Numbered from the stretch's first letter, positions 18,427 to 28,059 are shown. The stretch: DNA of 64,000 bases from Aliiglaciecola sp. CAU 1673 (GCF_029223185.1 NZ_JARHUG010000016.1:1-64000); one strand, 5' to 3'. The notes: generated by a model not told the origin, from the sequence alone. Translations and numbers: made by a program.

Positions 18427-20349
18427 TTATTTCACCAACTCCAGCAACAAACCATTGAGTTTCTGTACATAGGTCGCTGGATCTTTAAGGCTGCCCTGTT
18501 CAGTTAATGCGGCTTGATCGAACAGGATGTCACAAAGCTTGGCAAATCGTGCTTCATCCTGCAGCTTTGCTAACACTTTGATCAGGCCATGCTCCGGGTT
18601 AAGCTCGAAATGATAAGTCATCTCCGGCACTGGCTGACCGGCCGCTTGCATCAGCTTAACCATCTGCGTGCTCATGCCCATTTCATCGGCTACCACACAA
18701 GCCGGTGAGTCGGTCAGGCGGTGGCTGAGTTTCACTTCTTTGACCTTGTCTCCAAGGACCTTTTTAACCCGCTCCGTTAGTCCTTCGACTTGCTTTTCCG
18801 CTTCTTCCTGAGCTTTCTTGGTCTCTTCGTCATCCATGTCGCTTAAGTCCAATTCACCACGGGTAATGGACTGGAAGTGCTTCTCGTTGTATTCATTCAG
18901 ATGAGACATCAACCATTCGTCGATGCGATCGGACATCAACAGCACTTCGATGCCTTTCTTACGGAAGATCTCCAGATGTGGGCTGGTTTTCGCAGCCTGG
19001 TAACTGTCAGCAGTGATGTAGTAGATCTTGTCCTGACCTTCTTTCATGCGTCCGATATAGTCATCCAAAGAGACGTTTTGTGCGCTGCTGTCGTTATGGG
19101 TTGAGGCAAAGCGCAGCAAACCGGCAATTTTCTCACGGTTGGCATAATCTTCTGCAGGACCTTCTTTGAGCACATTACCAAATTCTTCCCAGAAGCTTTG
19201 GTATTTCTCGGCATCGTTGGAGGCCAGTTTTTCCAGCATCTGCAACACTTTCTTAGTGCAGCCCTGGCGCATAGCCTGGGTGATCTTATTGTCCTGCAGG
19301 ATTTCACGGGAAACGTTCAGTGGCAGGTCATTGGAGTCGAGCACCCCTTTAACAAAGCGCAGGTAAACCGGCATAAATTGCTCGGCATCATCCATGATAA
19401 AGACGCGCTGCACGTATAGCTTAAGACCATGCTTCTGCTCACGATTCCACAAGTCAAAGGGGGCCTTGGCAGGCACATAAAGCAGACTGGTGTACTCGGT
19501 CTTACCTTCTACTTTGTTGTGTGACCATAACAACGGCTCGCCAAAATCATGGGAGACATGTTTGTAAAACTCCTGATATTCCTCATCGGATACTTCTGAC
19601 TTGTCACGGGTCCACAGTGCAGTGGCTTTGTTGATGGTTTCCCACTTGGCTGGCTCGGCCGGGATCTTCTCGCCATCGGGACCGTCACGCTCAGGCACTT
19701 CAGCTTTATACATCTGCACCGCAACGCTGATATGGTCTGAATACTTACCGATAATGGAGCGAAGACGCCAGTCATCGAGGAATTCTTTCTCGTCTTCTTT
19801 AAGATGCAGGATGATATCGGTGCCCCGACCGCTCTTTTCGATATCGGCAACCGTAAACTCACCCTCTCCTTCGCTCTGCCACTCGACGCCACGATTTGGC
19901 TCTTCACCTGCGGCACGGGTGCGTACTGTGACCTTATCGGCAACGATAAAAGCGGAATAGAAGCCCACACCAAACTGACCAATCAGCTGCGAATCACGGG
20001 CCTGATCCCCAGACAGCTTGCTAAAAAATTCTGCGGTACCAGACTTGGCGATAGTGCCTAAGTTTTCCACCACTTCATCACGGGTCATACCGATACCGTT
20101 GTCGGAGATGGTCAGGGTACCGGCCTCTTTGTTCACCGACAGACGAACACGAAGCTCGCCATCATCTTCATACAGGCTGTCATTGGAAAGGGCTTTGAAA
20201 CGCAGCTTGTCTGCCGCATCGGCGGCATTGGACACCAGCTCCCGAAGGAAAATCTCCTTGTTGGAGTAAAGGGAGTGGATCATCAGCTTAAGAAGCTTTT
20301 TGACTTCGGTCTGGAAGCCGTGGGTTTCTACATGGGCTGCTTGCGCCAT
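18427..20349 (-). CDS. htpG: Chaperone HtpG (Hsp90)
   Basis: 640 aa cytosolic ATP-driven chaperone. The GHKL ATP-binding domain shows [45 protein letters not shown] and [20 protein letters not shown]; the middle domain contains the conserved [12 protein letters not shown]; the C-terminal dimerisation domain ends at [13 protein letters not shown]. Length is close to E. coli HtpG (624 aa). A sigma-32-like promoter lies 40-70 bp upstream of the ATG. Confidence 0.98.
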   Translation of the reverse strand: MAQAAHVETHGFQTEVKKLLKLMIHSLYSNKEIFLRELVSNAADAADKLRFKALSNDSLYEDDGELRVRLSVNKEAGTLTISDNGIGMTRDEVVENLGTIAKSGTAEFFSKLSGDQARDSQLIGQFGVGFYSAFIVADKVTVRTRAAGEEPNRGVEWQSEGEGEFTVADIEKSGRGTDIILHLKEDEKEFLDDWRLRSIIGKYSDHISVAVQMYKAEVPERDGPDGEKIPAEPAKWETINKATALWTRDKSEVSDEEYQEFYKHVSHDFGEPLLWSHNKVEGKTEYTSLLYVPAKAPFDLWNREQKHGLKLYVQRVFIMDDAEQFMPVYLRFVKGVLDSNDLPLNVSREILQDNKITQAMRQGCTKKVLQMLEKLASNDAEKYQSFWEEFGNVLKEGPAEDYANREKIAGLLRFASTHNDSSAQNVSLDDYIGRMKEGQDKIYYITADSYQAAKTSPHLEIFRKKGIEVLLMSDRIDEWLMSHLNEYNEKHFQSITRGELDLSDMDDEETKKAQEEAEKQVEGLTERVKKVLGDKVKEVKLSHRLTDSPACVVADEMGMSTQMVKLMQAAGQPVPEMTYHFELNPEHGLIKVLAKLQDEARFAKLCDILFDQAALTEQGSLKDPATYVQKLNGLLLELVK

Positions 20350-20388
20350 CTTCAGAAATCTCCTGGTTGATTCAAGGTTGCCTACAGG

Positions 20389-20416
20389 AGATAGGGGCGC
20401 TTAGGAGAATTTCAAG
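20389..20416 (-). promoter_or_regulatory. Putative sigma-32 promoter of htpG
   Basis: On the minus strand CTTGAAA (complement of 20410-20416), a 12-nt spacer and CCCCTATCT (complement of 20389-20397) resemble the heat-shock consensus CTTGAAA-N11-16-CCCCATNT. The -35 is a perfect match. Confidence 0.65.
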
Positions 20417-20460
20417 CCTGTTTGGATTTTGCTGCGCAGTTTATGTGCAATTATGGTGAT

Positions 20461-21060
20461 TTAAAGTTCACGCCGACCGCTGAAGGCATGGCTTAAGGTT
20501 GAGCCGTCAAGATATTCCAGCTCGCCCCCCACCGGAACGCCATGGGCAATTCGGCTGGCTTTAATCTGTCTGGCGCGGCACAGCTGACCGATATAATGGG
20601 CGGTCGCTTCACCTTCCACTGTGGGATTTGTAGCCAGGATCACTTCCTTAATCTCTTCACCGTCCAATATTTCCCCAAGCTTATCGAGGCCAATGTCACT
20701 AGGTCCGATGCCGTCAATGGGTGACAAATGCCCCATCAACACAAAATACAGTCCATTGAACTGACTGGTCTGCTCAATGGCCATCACATCTTGCGGTGAT
20801 TCCACCACACAGAGCATACCGCTGCTTTGCCGTGCCGGATTGGCGCAAATATCGCAAAGTTTGTCTTCGGTGAAGGTACGGCATTGTTGGCAATGCTGAA
20901 TATGCTCCATGGCATTACGCAGCGCAGTTGACAGCTCCAACGCGCCCCCACGATTTCGCTCAAGCAACTGAAACGCCATACGCTGTGCGGTCTTTTGCCC
21001 GACGCCAGGCAAATACTTCAGGGTTTTGATCAGATCGCTTAACAGTGGGCTGAACTTCAT
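20461..21060 (-). CDS. recR: Recombination protein RecR
   Basis: 199 aa. Acts with RecO (and RecF) to load RecA on SSB-coated gaps. The N-terminal helix-hairpin-helix reads [20 protein letters not shown], the C4 zinc motif is [16 protein letters not shown], and the Toprim domain (about 80-175) contains [16 protein letters not shown] and [16 protein letters not shown]. It follows ybaB by 53 bp and dnaX-ybaB-recR is a widely conserved order. Confidence 0.98.
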   Translation of the reverse strand: MKFSPLLSDLIKTLKYLPGVGQKTAQRMAFQLLERNRGGALELSTALRNAMEHIQHCQQCRTFTEDKLCDICANPARQSSGMLCVVESPQDVMAIEQTSQFNGLYFVLMGHLSPIDGIGPSDIGLDKLGEILDGEEIKEVILATNPTVEGEATAHYIGQLCRARQIKASRIAHGVPVGGELEYLDGSTLSHAFSGRREL

Positions 21061-21113
21061 GGCTTGTATTCTTGGAAGAAAGATGAAGGTCCCCGAACAC
21101 GGGGACCGGAGTA

Positions 21114-21440
21114 TCAGAACGGCATTTTAAAACCAGGAGGTAAGGGCATACCACCGGTCACAGAGGCCATTTTCTCTTTACTGGTCTCCTGCACACGACG
21201 CACGGCATCGTTGATTGCTGCAGCCACCAGATCTTCAATCATGTCCTTGTCATCTTCCATCAGGCTTTCATCGATACTGACCCGACGCACGTTGTGGTTA
21301 CCGGTCATCGTCACTTTAACCATACCGGCGCCGGCTTCACCGGTCACTTCCATCTCGGCCAGCTCTTGCTGCATTTTCTGCATACGGTCCTGCATCTGCT
21401 GAGCCTGCTTCATGAGATTTCCCATGCCACCTTTAAACAT
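21114..21440 (-). CDS. ybaB: YbaB/EbfC nucleoid-associated protein
   Basis: 108 aa. The ATG at 21440 has an AGGTGG ribosome-binding site 5 nt upstream and is preferred over a GTG two codons before it. The sequence [57 protein letters not shown] is typical of the family, which forms dimers that bind DNA and affect expression and recombination. Methionine and glutamine are enriched in the N-terminal helix, as in relatives. It lies between dnaX and recR. Confidence 0.96.
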   Translation of the reverse strand: MFKGGMGNLMKQAQQMQDRMQKMQQELAEMEVTGEAGAGMVKVTMTGNHNVRRVSIDESLMEDDKDMIEDLVAAAINDAVRRVQETSKEKMASVTGGMPLPPGFKMPF

Positions 21441-21477
21441 AACCACCTCGATATTTTTAATAAGTGCCGCAATGCGG

Positions 21478-23784
21478 CTACCTGGGTTTAATACTTTGCG
21501 TCATCACGGACGCAGCGAATGTGTCTTTTAACAACGCCAGACTCTCGTCGGTATCCACCACATGGTGCGCATACTTCTGACGTTCAGCCTTGATAGCCAT
21601 TGCCAGCGCATAGGGCGTATTTACCGGGTCGCCCAAAACCATTTCCAGGGTTAGCGCGCGATTCAAATGACGACCTAAGGCTGCTTGTAACTGTGCGACA
21701 GCCGAATCAGAGACCAAGTGCTCTTTACTGCGGTGTAAGGTCAATGTCGCCTTGTCATCGGCGATTTGACTGACTGAGTGCAAAGCCAGTTGCTTTACTA
21801 AACCGTTTATCCCCAACTGCTCAATCATCAGACTCCAATCGTCCAACTGTGCAGGTACCAATACCTTATCACCACTATCCAAAAATACCGGAATAGCCCA
21901 TTCTACTGCGAATACAGAAGGATCTTCTTCCTGATAGTGCGGCAACTCAAGTTCATCTTCAATGAATTCGTGCCCGTCCCCCACAGAAGATGAGGATGCT
22001 ATGTCAGGCTGCTCAAAGACCTGTGTGTCGTCATTGTCTGTCTCAGCCGTGAATTCACTCTCTGAGAGGAGCGCCCCAGGCTCCTCTTCGGCAGAGACCT
22101 CGGTAACAGATTCTATATGCAGTACCATGGTCTCTGTTTCAATCTGAAGCTTGTCATCCTCTACAAGTTCCTGATCGAACAAAACCTGAGCGCTTTGCAG
22201 ATCATCATCGTTCCAAGGCGGTATATCCTGCTCCGAGGTATCCTCAATCAGCGATGGGTAATTGGCTTTTGCTGGTGCTGCTTCGTCGGGCGACACTACA
22301 TCACTTTCAGCTTTTATCTCAGCCGGCTTCTCTTTGGACTCTGACTGAGCTCTCACCGGGGGAACAGGTTTTACCTCAGCACTTTTTTGGGTGGCTGACG
22401 AAGCCGCGCTGGCATTGGCAGCGGAACGTAACTTATTACGAAGGGCCAGCAGGGTTTCAGTCTGACTCAACACTGGGCTAGCTGGTGCCTCCGGCGTAGC
22501 CTCGATGTCTGGAACTTGTGGCAGAGTTTCGTTGGCATTTGGCTGCAGCGATGCTGCCTGTTGCCAAATCAGCGCTTGTTCATCCTGTAACCGTTGGGTG
22601 TGTATTTCGGACTGCTCTCCCTCTTCAACGGCCACGTCTTGCTCTTGGGTGGCAGCGCTTTGCAAAGACGGGGTCAGGAATTCAGGGCTTTTTTTTTGTG
22701 TTGCCGGTCTGAATGCCAGCATTCTTAGCAGTGTCATCTCAAGGCCAGAGCGACCATCTGGTGCATGGGGCAAATCTTTGCGGCCCTGAATAGCAATTTG
22801 ATAGAGCAACTGAATATGCTCAGGATCACTGGACTGTGCCAATTGATAAATGGCTTTGGCAGTAACCGTTTCTAACTTGCAGCTTTGTGGCACCAGTTGC
22901 GTTAAGGCCACTTGATGCAGCATGCTCAGTAATTCACTCAATAACTGACTGTAATCAGGTGCCTGGGCAGAAAGACTATCAACCTGCGACATCACGCCAT
23001 CGGCATCGCCCTTTAACAGCGAGCCAAGTAGCTTAAGCACCTGATTTTTATCCATCAGGCCAAGCATATTGACGACAACAGGGACAGTTACTTCGCCATT
23101 GCCCTGGGCGATGGCCTGATCGGTCAGGCTCAAGGCGTCACGCATACTGCCTTGGGCTGCCCGGGCTAGCTGTGTCAAAGCTTCGGGCTGGAAGTTGATC
23201 CCTTCCTGCGCAAGAATATGCCGAAGCTGACCACCGATTTGCTCACGAGAAAGCGCTTTGAGATTAAACTGCAAGCAGCGGGAAAGAATGGTTACCGGCA
23301 ATTTCTGCGGATCGGTGGTAGCCAGCAAAAACTTCACATGCGGGGGTGGCTCTTCCAGTGTTTTTAGCAGCGCGTTAAAACTGTGCTTGGAGAGCATGTG
23401 CACTTCGTCTATCAAATAGACTTTGTAACGTCCCCGGGTAGGTTTGTATTGGACGTTGTCCAATAATTCGCGGGTATCTTCTACCTTAGTACGGGAGGCT
23501 GCATCGATTTCCAGTAAATCAACATAGCTGCCTTTATCTATTTCAAGACAAGTACCGCATTGTCCGCAAGGGTTGGCACCCTGCCCCTGCTCGCAGTTCA
23601 GACTTTTGGAAAATATTCTGGCGATGGTGGTTTTGCCCACGCCGCGCGTACCGGTGAACAGATAGGCGTGATGCAATCTGTCGTTTTCCAGACCATTGGA
23701 AATGGCGGCCACCACATGCTCTTGCCCCACTAACTGAGCAAAATTGGCTGGTCGCCATTTACGAGCCAATACCTGGTAAGTCAT
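21478..23784 (-). CDS. dnaX: DNA polymerase III subunits tau (and gamma) DnaX
   Basis: Tau form of 768 aa, the clamp-loader ATPase. The ATG at 23784 gives [12 protein letters not shown], the usual start; a TTG four codons upstream is rejected. The AAA+ domain has Walker [17 protein letters not shown], a four-Cys zinc module ([16 protein letters not shown]), Walker [11 protein letters not shown] and sensor [21 protein letters not shown]. Domain III ends near residue 360 with [14 protein letters not shown] long acidic low-complexity linker (about 370-640) separates it from the tau-specific C-terminal domains. A run of nine A residues at codons 363-366 could produce a 367-aa gamma form. Confidence 0.97.
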   Translation of the reverse strand: MTYQVLARKWRPANFAQLVGQEHVVAAISNGLENDRLHHAYLFTGTRGVGKTTIARIFSKSLNCEQGQGANPCGQCGTCLEIDKGSYVDLLEIDAASRTKVEDTRELLDNVQYKPTRGRYKVYLIDEVHMLSKHSFNALLKTLEEPPPHVKFLLATTDPQKLPVTILSRCLQFNLKALSREQIGGQLRHILAQEGINFQPEALTQLARAAQGSMRDALSLTDQAIAQGNGEVTVPVVVNMLGLMDKNQVLKLLGSLLKGDADGVMSQVDSLSAQAPDYSQLLSELLSMLHQVALTQLVPQSCKLETVTAKAIYQLAQSSDPEHIQLLYQIAIQGRKDLPHAPDGRSGLEMTLLRMLAFRPATQKKSPEFLTPSLQSAATQEQDVAVEEGEQSEIHTQRLQDEQALIWQQAASLQPNANETLPQVPDIEATPEAPASPVLSQTETLLALRNKLRSAANASAASSATQKSAEVKPVPPVRAQSESKEKPAEIKAESDVVSPDEAAPAKANYPSLIEDTSEQDIPPWNDDDLQSAQVLFDQELVEDDKLQIETETMVLHIESVTEVSAEEEPGALLSESEFTAETDNDDTQVFEQPDIASSSSVGDGHEFIEDELELPHYQEEDPSVFAVEWAIPVFLDSGDKVLVPAQLDDWSLMIEQLGINGLVKQLALHSVSQIADDKATLTLHRSKEHLVSDSAVAQLQAALGRHLNRALTLEMVLGDPVNTPYALAMAIKAERQKYAHHVVDTDESLALLKDTFAASVMTQSIKPR
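22682..22698 (-). other. Slippery A9 tract in dnaX, probable tau/gamma switch
   Basis: On the minus strand the message reads CAA AAA AAA AGC CCT GAA (codons from 22698), with nine consecutive A residues. A -1 slip on A AAA AAA gives AAG CCC TGA, adding two residues and stopping at 22684-22682. The product would have 367 aa and end directly after domain III, as the gamma subunit should. The tract could act by ribosomal frameshifting as in E. coli or by RNA-polymerase slippage as described for Thermus dnaX. No obvious stimulatory Shine-Dalgarno or strong hairpin was seen. Confidence 0.65.
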
Positions 23785-23792
23785 CGGCGAAT

Positions 23793-24329
23793 TCAATCTC
23801 CCTCGAATTCACAGAGCGCGTGAGTAGTAATACCAGAGTTGGACAGTTTCACCGCACCGCCAAGGGAGGGCAGACTCACTACAAATCCGGCATGTTCAAC
23901 CACGCCCCCTAACTGCCTGACAAGAGATGCCGTGGCCAGGATGGTACCGCCAGTGGCCAAGAGATCATCCAGCAACAATACTCTTTCACCCGGATGAACG
24001 GCATCTTGATGCAGCTCCAATACATCCTGGCCGTATTCGAGCTCATAACTCTGTCGTATGACGGCTCTTGGCAACTTGTTGGATTTACGTACCGGAATAA
24101 AGCCCAATCCAAGCTCTTTTGCTAATGGCGCACCAAAAATGAAGCCTCTGGCCTCAGTGCCGGCTATCTTATCAAACCCCATGTGCTGATAATGTTCAGC
24201 CAACAGGTTGATACAAGCACTGAAGGCTTTCTTGTCTTGCATTAATGAGGTGACATCACGGAACTGTATCCCTGGCTTCGGATAGTCCGGGATGGTTGTG
24301 ATGGCGGATTTGATATAACTGATTGTCAC
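23793..24329 (-). CDS. apt: Adenine phosphoribosyltransferase
   Basis: 178 aa salvage enzyme making AMP from adenine and PRPP. The N-terminal [20 protein letters not shown], the flexible-loop/base region [31 protein letters not shown] and the PRPP-binding motif [18 protein letters not shown] are clear. The stop codon lies 8 bp before the dnaX ATG and the GGGAG ribosome-binding site of dnaX is inside the last apt codons, so apt-dnaX-ybaB-recR probably form one transcript. Confidence 0.97.
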   Translation of the reverse strand: MTISYIKSAITTIPDYPKPGIQFRDVTSLMQDKKAFSACINLLAEHYQHMGFDKIAGTEARGFIFGAPLAKELGLGFIPVRKSNKLPRAVIRQSYELEYGQDVLELHQDAVHPGERVLLLDDLLATGGTILATASLVRQLGGVVEHAGFVVSLPSLGGAVKLSNSGITTHALCEFEGD

Positions 24330-24356
24330 GCTGCTTCCTACTTCCTGAGCGTTTCG

Positions 24357-24482
24357 TTAACCGAAATACTTCGTCCAAGCCAGCAGCACATGCAGTAAAG
24401 GCAATGCCACCATGGTCAATGCGCCAATCAAGAAATATGTACCGTTGAAAGGATCTTTAACTTGCTGATCGTCGTGATGCAT
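24357..24482 (-). CDS. Small single-membrane-segment protein (41 aa), unknown
   Basis: A short ORF beginning MHHDDQQVKDPFNGTYFLIG followed by a hydrophobic stretch ALTMVALPLLHVLLAW and ending TKYFG. The layout is a short charged N-terminus, one predicted membrane helix (about residues 16-36) and a tiny tail. No strong ribosome-binding site is visible. It lies between hvfC and apt on the same strand, 93 bp after hvfC. Its role is unknown; it could belong to the hvf locus or be independent. The well-formed hydrophobic profile argues for a real gene. Confidence 0.5.
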   Translation of the reverse strand: MHHDDQQVKDPFNGTYFLIGALTMVALPLLHVLLAWTKYFG

Positions 24483-24575
24483 GAACAGGATCTCACATTA
24501 AAATAAGCCGCAAATCTTAAAGCAAAGCCCATCTGATTCATAGCCTGGCGAATCAGATAATGGCTAACAGCACAA

Positions 24576-25313
24576 TTATTCCACTACCAGCACTTGTTTT
24601 CTAAGAAAGTTCTCTATGGCTTCCCTTGCCCCTTTTCTTACTTGGTCTTCGGGCAACTGGGGCAATTCTGAAACCAGACTCTGCAACAACACCTCTTCAT
24701 CAATTACACCATGCTGGTCGATGAGATTTAGTAGGTACGCATTGATTTGATTTATCTGTGTAAATTCGACCTTGTCCTCGTTATTGCGATGCACCACAAA
24801 AAAATAAGGGCCGGTTGGTTGTTCAGGTTTGAACGTGCTGGAGATCTGATGAACCGGATATTGATAACTCACTGCACAAGCCAACTGCGATACTGCCAGC
24901 TTTTGATAAGCTTGCCCCTGCCAAAACTGCTGCGGATCGGCTTCTTTGGCAATACTCACCGCCAGTTCAATCCACTCATAATGGGCCAGCTCTGCCATAA
25001 AAACAGGGTCATGGTCTTTAGGTCGGTACTCATTACTGAGGTACTCAACAAACTCTTTACTGATTTCGACAAAGTAAGGGGAGCGACAGGCATGCTCAGC
25101 GAAAAATTCCCGGCATAATGCTTCCCACTCTTCCTTGCTGTAAAGGGATTTGAGTACCGGAAATCCACTACTGATAAATCCCATGATATTGTTGAAGAAG
25201 AGCTCCCGATAAATGGCAAGTCGCCGATCTTCAATGTCTTTGGGTGCAGCATTGCGTAAAGGGTCACGCAAGTGCTCAACAAATACCAACTGAGTAGCAC
25301 GCAAATCCGACAT
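24576..25313 (-). CDS. hvfC: HvfC/BufC-type partner protein (DUF2063)
   Basis: 245 aa. The N-terminal DUF2063 domain (about 1-100) carries the family pattern RLAIYRELFFNNIMGFISSGFPVLKSL and WEALCREFFAEHACRSPYFVEISKEFVEYL; the C-terminal half contains HYEWIELAVSI and a second conserved region. Proteins of this family bind the RiPP precursor and present it to the DUF692 oxidase (established for Hvf/bufferin systems). The start ATG overlaps the hvfB stop (ATGA), indicating coupled translation. Confidence 0.9.
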   Translation of the reverse strand: MSDLRATQLVFVEHLRDPLRNAAPKDIEDRRLAIYRELFFNNIMGFISSGFPVLKSLYSKEEWEALCREFFAEHACRSPYFVEISKEFVEYLSNEYRPKDHDPVFMAELAHYEWIELAVSIAKEADPQQFWQGQAYQKLAVSQLACAVSYQYPVHQISSTFKPEQPTGPYFFVVHRNNEDKVEFTQINQINAYLLNLIDQHGVIDEEVLLQSLVSELPQLPEDQVRKGAREAIENFLRKQVLVVE

Positions 25314-26155
25314 CAAGCCCTCCGACCTTGGAGTAGCTGGTGCCGTTGTTGAATGTCATGGATTTTTTCAACTTCTTTTATCAACTCATTCAAAGGCGGA
25401 ATATTGAAATCCCGTTCCAGCAGCGTTGGAAAAATACCATGAGCTTGATAGGCAGCTTCGAGCAGAGCCCACACTTTGTCAATGACGTCACTGCCATGGG
25501 TATCAACAATCAAATCATCGGCTTCATTATAGTGTCCGGCAATATGCCCATAGGCAATTCGCTTCGTTGGCATGGCCTGAATGAAAGCAATGGGGTCATA
25601 GCCATGGTTGATGGAATTGACATAAACATTGTTCACATCGAGCAGCAACTCACAGTCAGATTCTTCAAGGATGGCAAGCGTAAATTCCTGTTCGCTCAAT
25701 TTCTGACCGGGCGCTGCATAATAGGAAACATTTTCTAAAATAAGCGGACGTTCAAGGATGTCTTGTACTTGCCTAACCCTGCCACTTACATAGGCAATAG
25801 CTTCTTCGGTAAAAGGGATCGGCATCAAATCGTACATATGACCGTTGCCTGAGCAATAACTAAGATGTTCGCTGTACTGTTCTATATGATGCATATTCAT
25901 AAAGGCTTTCACGCCCTTGATGAACTCCACATCCAGCGGATCCGGACTACCGATGGATAGAGAAAGACCATGTAGCTTAAAGGGATAGCGGGCAGTCATT
26001 TCCCGAAATTGTTTTTCGTACTTACCACCAAGCGTCATCCAGTTTTCCGGGGCGACTTCCCAAAACTGGACAGTCGAATATTCCCGGTTTAAAACCTCCG
26101 GAAACATGTCTCTGCGTAAACCGAGACCGACATCACCACCACTGCCTTTTACCAA
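25313..26155 (-). CDS. hvfB: HvfB/BufB-type multinuclear non-haem iron oxidase (DUF692, MNIO)
   Basis: 280 aa TIM-barrel enzyme of the MNIO family. Metal-ligand motifs are visible: LHGLSLSIGSPDP, YSEHLSYCSGNGH, LILENVSYYAAPG, LLLDVNNVYVNSINHG, AYGHIAGHYNEADDLIVDTHGSDVIDKVW and a late Glu in LLERDFNIPP. It should oxidise cysteine residues of the adjacent precursor. The start is a TTG at 26155 with a very strong GGAGG site 7 nt upstream; the next ATG would cut off the first conserved strand (VGLGLRRDMF). Precursor hvfA lies 57 bp upstream. Confidence 0.92.
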   Translation of the reverse strand: MVKGSGGDVGLGLRRDMFPEVLNREYSTVQFWEVAPENWMTLGGKYEKQFREMTARYPFKLHGLSLSIGSPDPLDVEFIKGVKAFMNMHHIEQYSEHLSYCSGNGHMYDLMPIPFTEEAIAYVSGRVRQVQDILERPLILENVSYYAAPGQKLSEQEFTLAILEESDCELLLDVNNVYVNSINHGYDPIAFIQAMPTKRIAYGHIAGHYNEADDLIVDTHGSDVIDKVWALLEAAYQAHGIFPTLLERDFNIPPLNELIKEVEKIHDIQQRHQLLQGRRA

Positions 26156-26212
26156 CGTCTTCCCTCCAAAAAGTAGGGCCGGACTAGGCCGGCCCGCGAT
26201 GACGAGAAAATC

Positions 26213-26611
26213 TTAGTGGGCGCCGCCGCACTTGCCTTCTTTGTCGGCCTTGCCTTCACCACATTTACCTTCGCCACATTTACCTTCTTTCTCGGCTTTT
26301 TTCCCTTCGCCGCATTTACCTTCGCCACATTTACCTTCTTTTTCGGCTTTTTTCCCTTCGCCGCACTTACCTTCGCCACACTTACCTTCTTTCTCGGCTT
26401 TTTTCCCTTCGCCGCATTTACCTTCGCCACACTTGCCTTCTTTTCCCTTTTCAGCACCACAGCTACCTTCCGCGGCTTGCTGCATATAACCTGAATCAAG
26501 TGTTTGCATAGTGAATGGATTGCTGTCTGCTGCGACTGCTACACCAGACAATGAACCGATGACAACGGCGCCTAGGGCTGAAGCGATAGTGGTTTTCTTA
26601 ATCTGTTTCAT
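26213..26611 (-). CDS. hvfA: HvfA/BufA-like RiPP precursor with nine EGKCG motifs
   Basis: 132 aa. A Sec-type signal sequence (MKQIKKTTIASALGAVVIGS, likely cut after AVA near residue 27) is followed by a short spacer and a Lys/Glu/Gly/Cys-only tail. The tail contains one EGSCG and nine EGKCG motifs arranged as four near-perfect repeats of a 17-residue unit, EGKCGEGKCGEGKKAEK, then a terminal EGKCGGAH; ten Cys in all. EGKCG cysteines are the sites that HvfB/HvfC enzymes convert to oxazolone-thioamide groups binding copper in described systems. The start at 26611 has an AGGAAAG site; a longer frame to 26713 is not supported. Confidence 0.9.
   Translation of the reverse strand: MKQIKKTTIASALGAVVIGSLSGVAVAADSNPFTMQTLDSGYMQQAAEGSCGAEKGKEGKCGEGKCGEGKKAEKEGKCGEGKCGEGKKAEKEGKCGEGKCGEGKKAEKEGKCGEGKCGEGKADKEGKCGGAH
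26225..26440. repeat. 51-bp tandem repeat coding the hvfA core motifs
   Basis: The DNA of the hvfA tail repeats with a 51-bp period (about four units), each unit coding two EGKCG motifs plus EGKKAEK. The copies are nearly identical at the DNA level with mostly third-base changes, which points to recent expansion or repeat-mediated copy-number change. It also creates long open frames on the opposite strand that are not genes. Confidence 0.85.
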
Positions 26612-26764
26612 TTTAACTTTCCTGATTGATAGTCCAACACTCTTTAGTAGGCCAGATAGGCACTTACAACAGGATAGACCATGAAAAGGGATGAAATATT
26701 TCAGCAGTGGCAAAAAACCTTCAGACGGCTAATTTTTTGCGACTAACACCAAGTTGGACCCAAT

Positions 26765-26788
26765 AAAAAAGCCCCCGAGGGGGCTTTT
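26765..26788. terminator. Strong terminator between the TonB2 operon and hvfA
   Basis: The stem GCCCCC / GGGGGC (26771-26776 with 26779-26784) is flanked by AAAAAA on the left and TTTT on the right. On the minus strand it starts a few bases after the stop codon of the TPR gene, so it ends the TonB2 operon before hvfA. Confidence 0.85.
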
Positions 26789-26790
26789 CG

Positions 26791-28059
26791 TTATATCTTG
26801 ACGCCACGGTTCTTGGCTTTTTCCTTGATATAGGGTTCCCAGCTCTTAGCGCTGCGCGCTGTGCTACTGTCGTTCATAGCAAGCTTAACATGCTCGTAAG
26901 CTTCTCTGAACTTACCCTGATAGAAGTTGGCTTCCATAATCGCCATGTGCAAGCGACCTTTATCTTTGTTGGTCAATGACAGGGCCTTCTCCAACGCTTT
27001 CAACGCATTGTTGTAGTCCTCTGCCGCCAACAATAAGGTGCCTTGACGACGATAATGATCAGCATCGTTACTCAGGTCTGCCGCTTCACCGTAGTAAGCG
27101 GCAGCCTTTTTAATGCCTTTAGCCTGATGCCAGGTATTAGCCAAGCTGGCGAGAGACTTCTCATCACGCTCGATCAAACCTGACTTCAAGTACTTCTCTT
27201 GAAGAAGGGCAGATTTATAGGGCATGTCTTGAGTTGCATACAACTGAGCCAGTGCCTTTATTTCCGACGCTTTCTTCAGGAATCCTTGGTTATAAGCCAA
27301 TTCGAAGGTAGAAAGGGCTTTTGGATAATTTTCTACCACCATGTAAAAGAAGCCTAACTGTGTCCACCATTGACCATTGTCAGGGAACAGGCGAACCAGC
27401 TCCTCTGCAACCTTAATGGTTTCTGGGTACATTTTACGCTCGAAGAATGATGTCATCTTCAATACATAAGGGTTCTTGTTCGGCTTTTCATACAAGGCAA
27501 TGGCTTTATCTGCAGGTGCTACGATTTTGTCCAATTGCTTGGTTTCGTAATATGCCTGGGCCATACGCACATAAATGTCTGGGTCACCTTTACAAGTGAA
27601 GTCCAGCCACTTCTGGTACCAAGTCAAGGCCGTTTTGAAGTCCTGCTCCTGCATGTTCAGGTCGCCGACCAACTTCAAAGTACTGGCTTGTTCGGTATCG
27701 TTCAACTGCTTGGCATTGGCAGCACGCGTCAGATAGTCAATGGCCTTTTTGGCTTGGCCTTCTTTGGCTGCCAATAAGTTACCAATAAACCTGTCGGTAT
27801 AGGCACGATCAAACTTGTCGCTCGTGTCTATGTCATAGAGGATACTTAATGCCTCATTGACCTGCTCATTACTGTATGCTTCGAAGGCCTTTTGGATCTT
27901 CTTACCTACCCGCTCACTGGGAATGCTGGAGGGACCTGGCTGGTACCCCGGACAAACTACTGGAGCAGTAGACTGCGCCATCACAGTAGAGGAATAGCTG
28001 CACACAACCAATGATGTAACAGCCAGCAACTTCTGGATTGGATTCTTCGTTATCTTCAT
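26791..28059 (-). CDS. TPR-repeat protein of the TonB2 system
   Basis: 422 aa with a signal peptide (MKITKNPIQKLLAVTSLVVC, cut near VMA-QS) and at least eight tetratricopeptide-like helices through the mature part (for example ALTWYQKWLDFTCKGDPDIYVRMAQAYYE and DYNNALKALEKALSLTNKDKGRLHMAIMEANFYQGKFREAYEHVKLA). It is the last gene of the TonB2 operon and overlaps tonB2 by 4 nt. Homologous TPR proteins accompany TtpC-ExbB-ExbD-TonB2 clusters in Vibrio and Alteromonadales; it probably acts in the periplasm as an accessory of the complex. Confidence 0.88.
   Translation of the reverse strand: MKITKNPIQKLLAVTSLVVCSYSSTVMAQSTAPVVCPGYQPGPSSIPSERVGKKIQKAFEAYSNEQVNEALSILYDIDTSDKFDRAYTDRFIGNLLAAKEGQAKKAIDYLTRAANAKQLNDTEQASTLKLVGDLNMQEQDFKTALTWYQKWLDFTCKGDPDIYVRMAQAYYETKQLDKIVAPADKAIALYEKPNKNPYVLKMTSFFERKMYPETIKVAEELVRLFPDNGQWWTQLGFFYMVVENYPKALSTFELAYNQGFLKKASEIKALAQLYATQDMPYKSALLQEKYLKSGLIERDEKSLASLANTWHQAKGIKKAAAYYGEAADLSNDADHYRRQGTLLLAAEDYNNALKALEKALSLTNKDKGRLHMAIMEANFYQGKFREAYEHVKLAMNDSSTARSAKSWEPYIKEKAKNRGVKI

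Noticed and set aside
26225-26440. Possible CRISPR array in hvfA
   Set aside because: The repeat unit is contiguous, in frame and encodes EGKCG motifs; there are no unique spacers.
26216-26494. Long plus-strand open frames opposite hvfA coding Phe/Thr/Ala- or Pro/Ser-rich proteins
   Set aside because: They are shadows of the 51-bp repeat on the other strand, lack ribosome-binding sites and have no family features.
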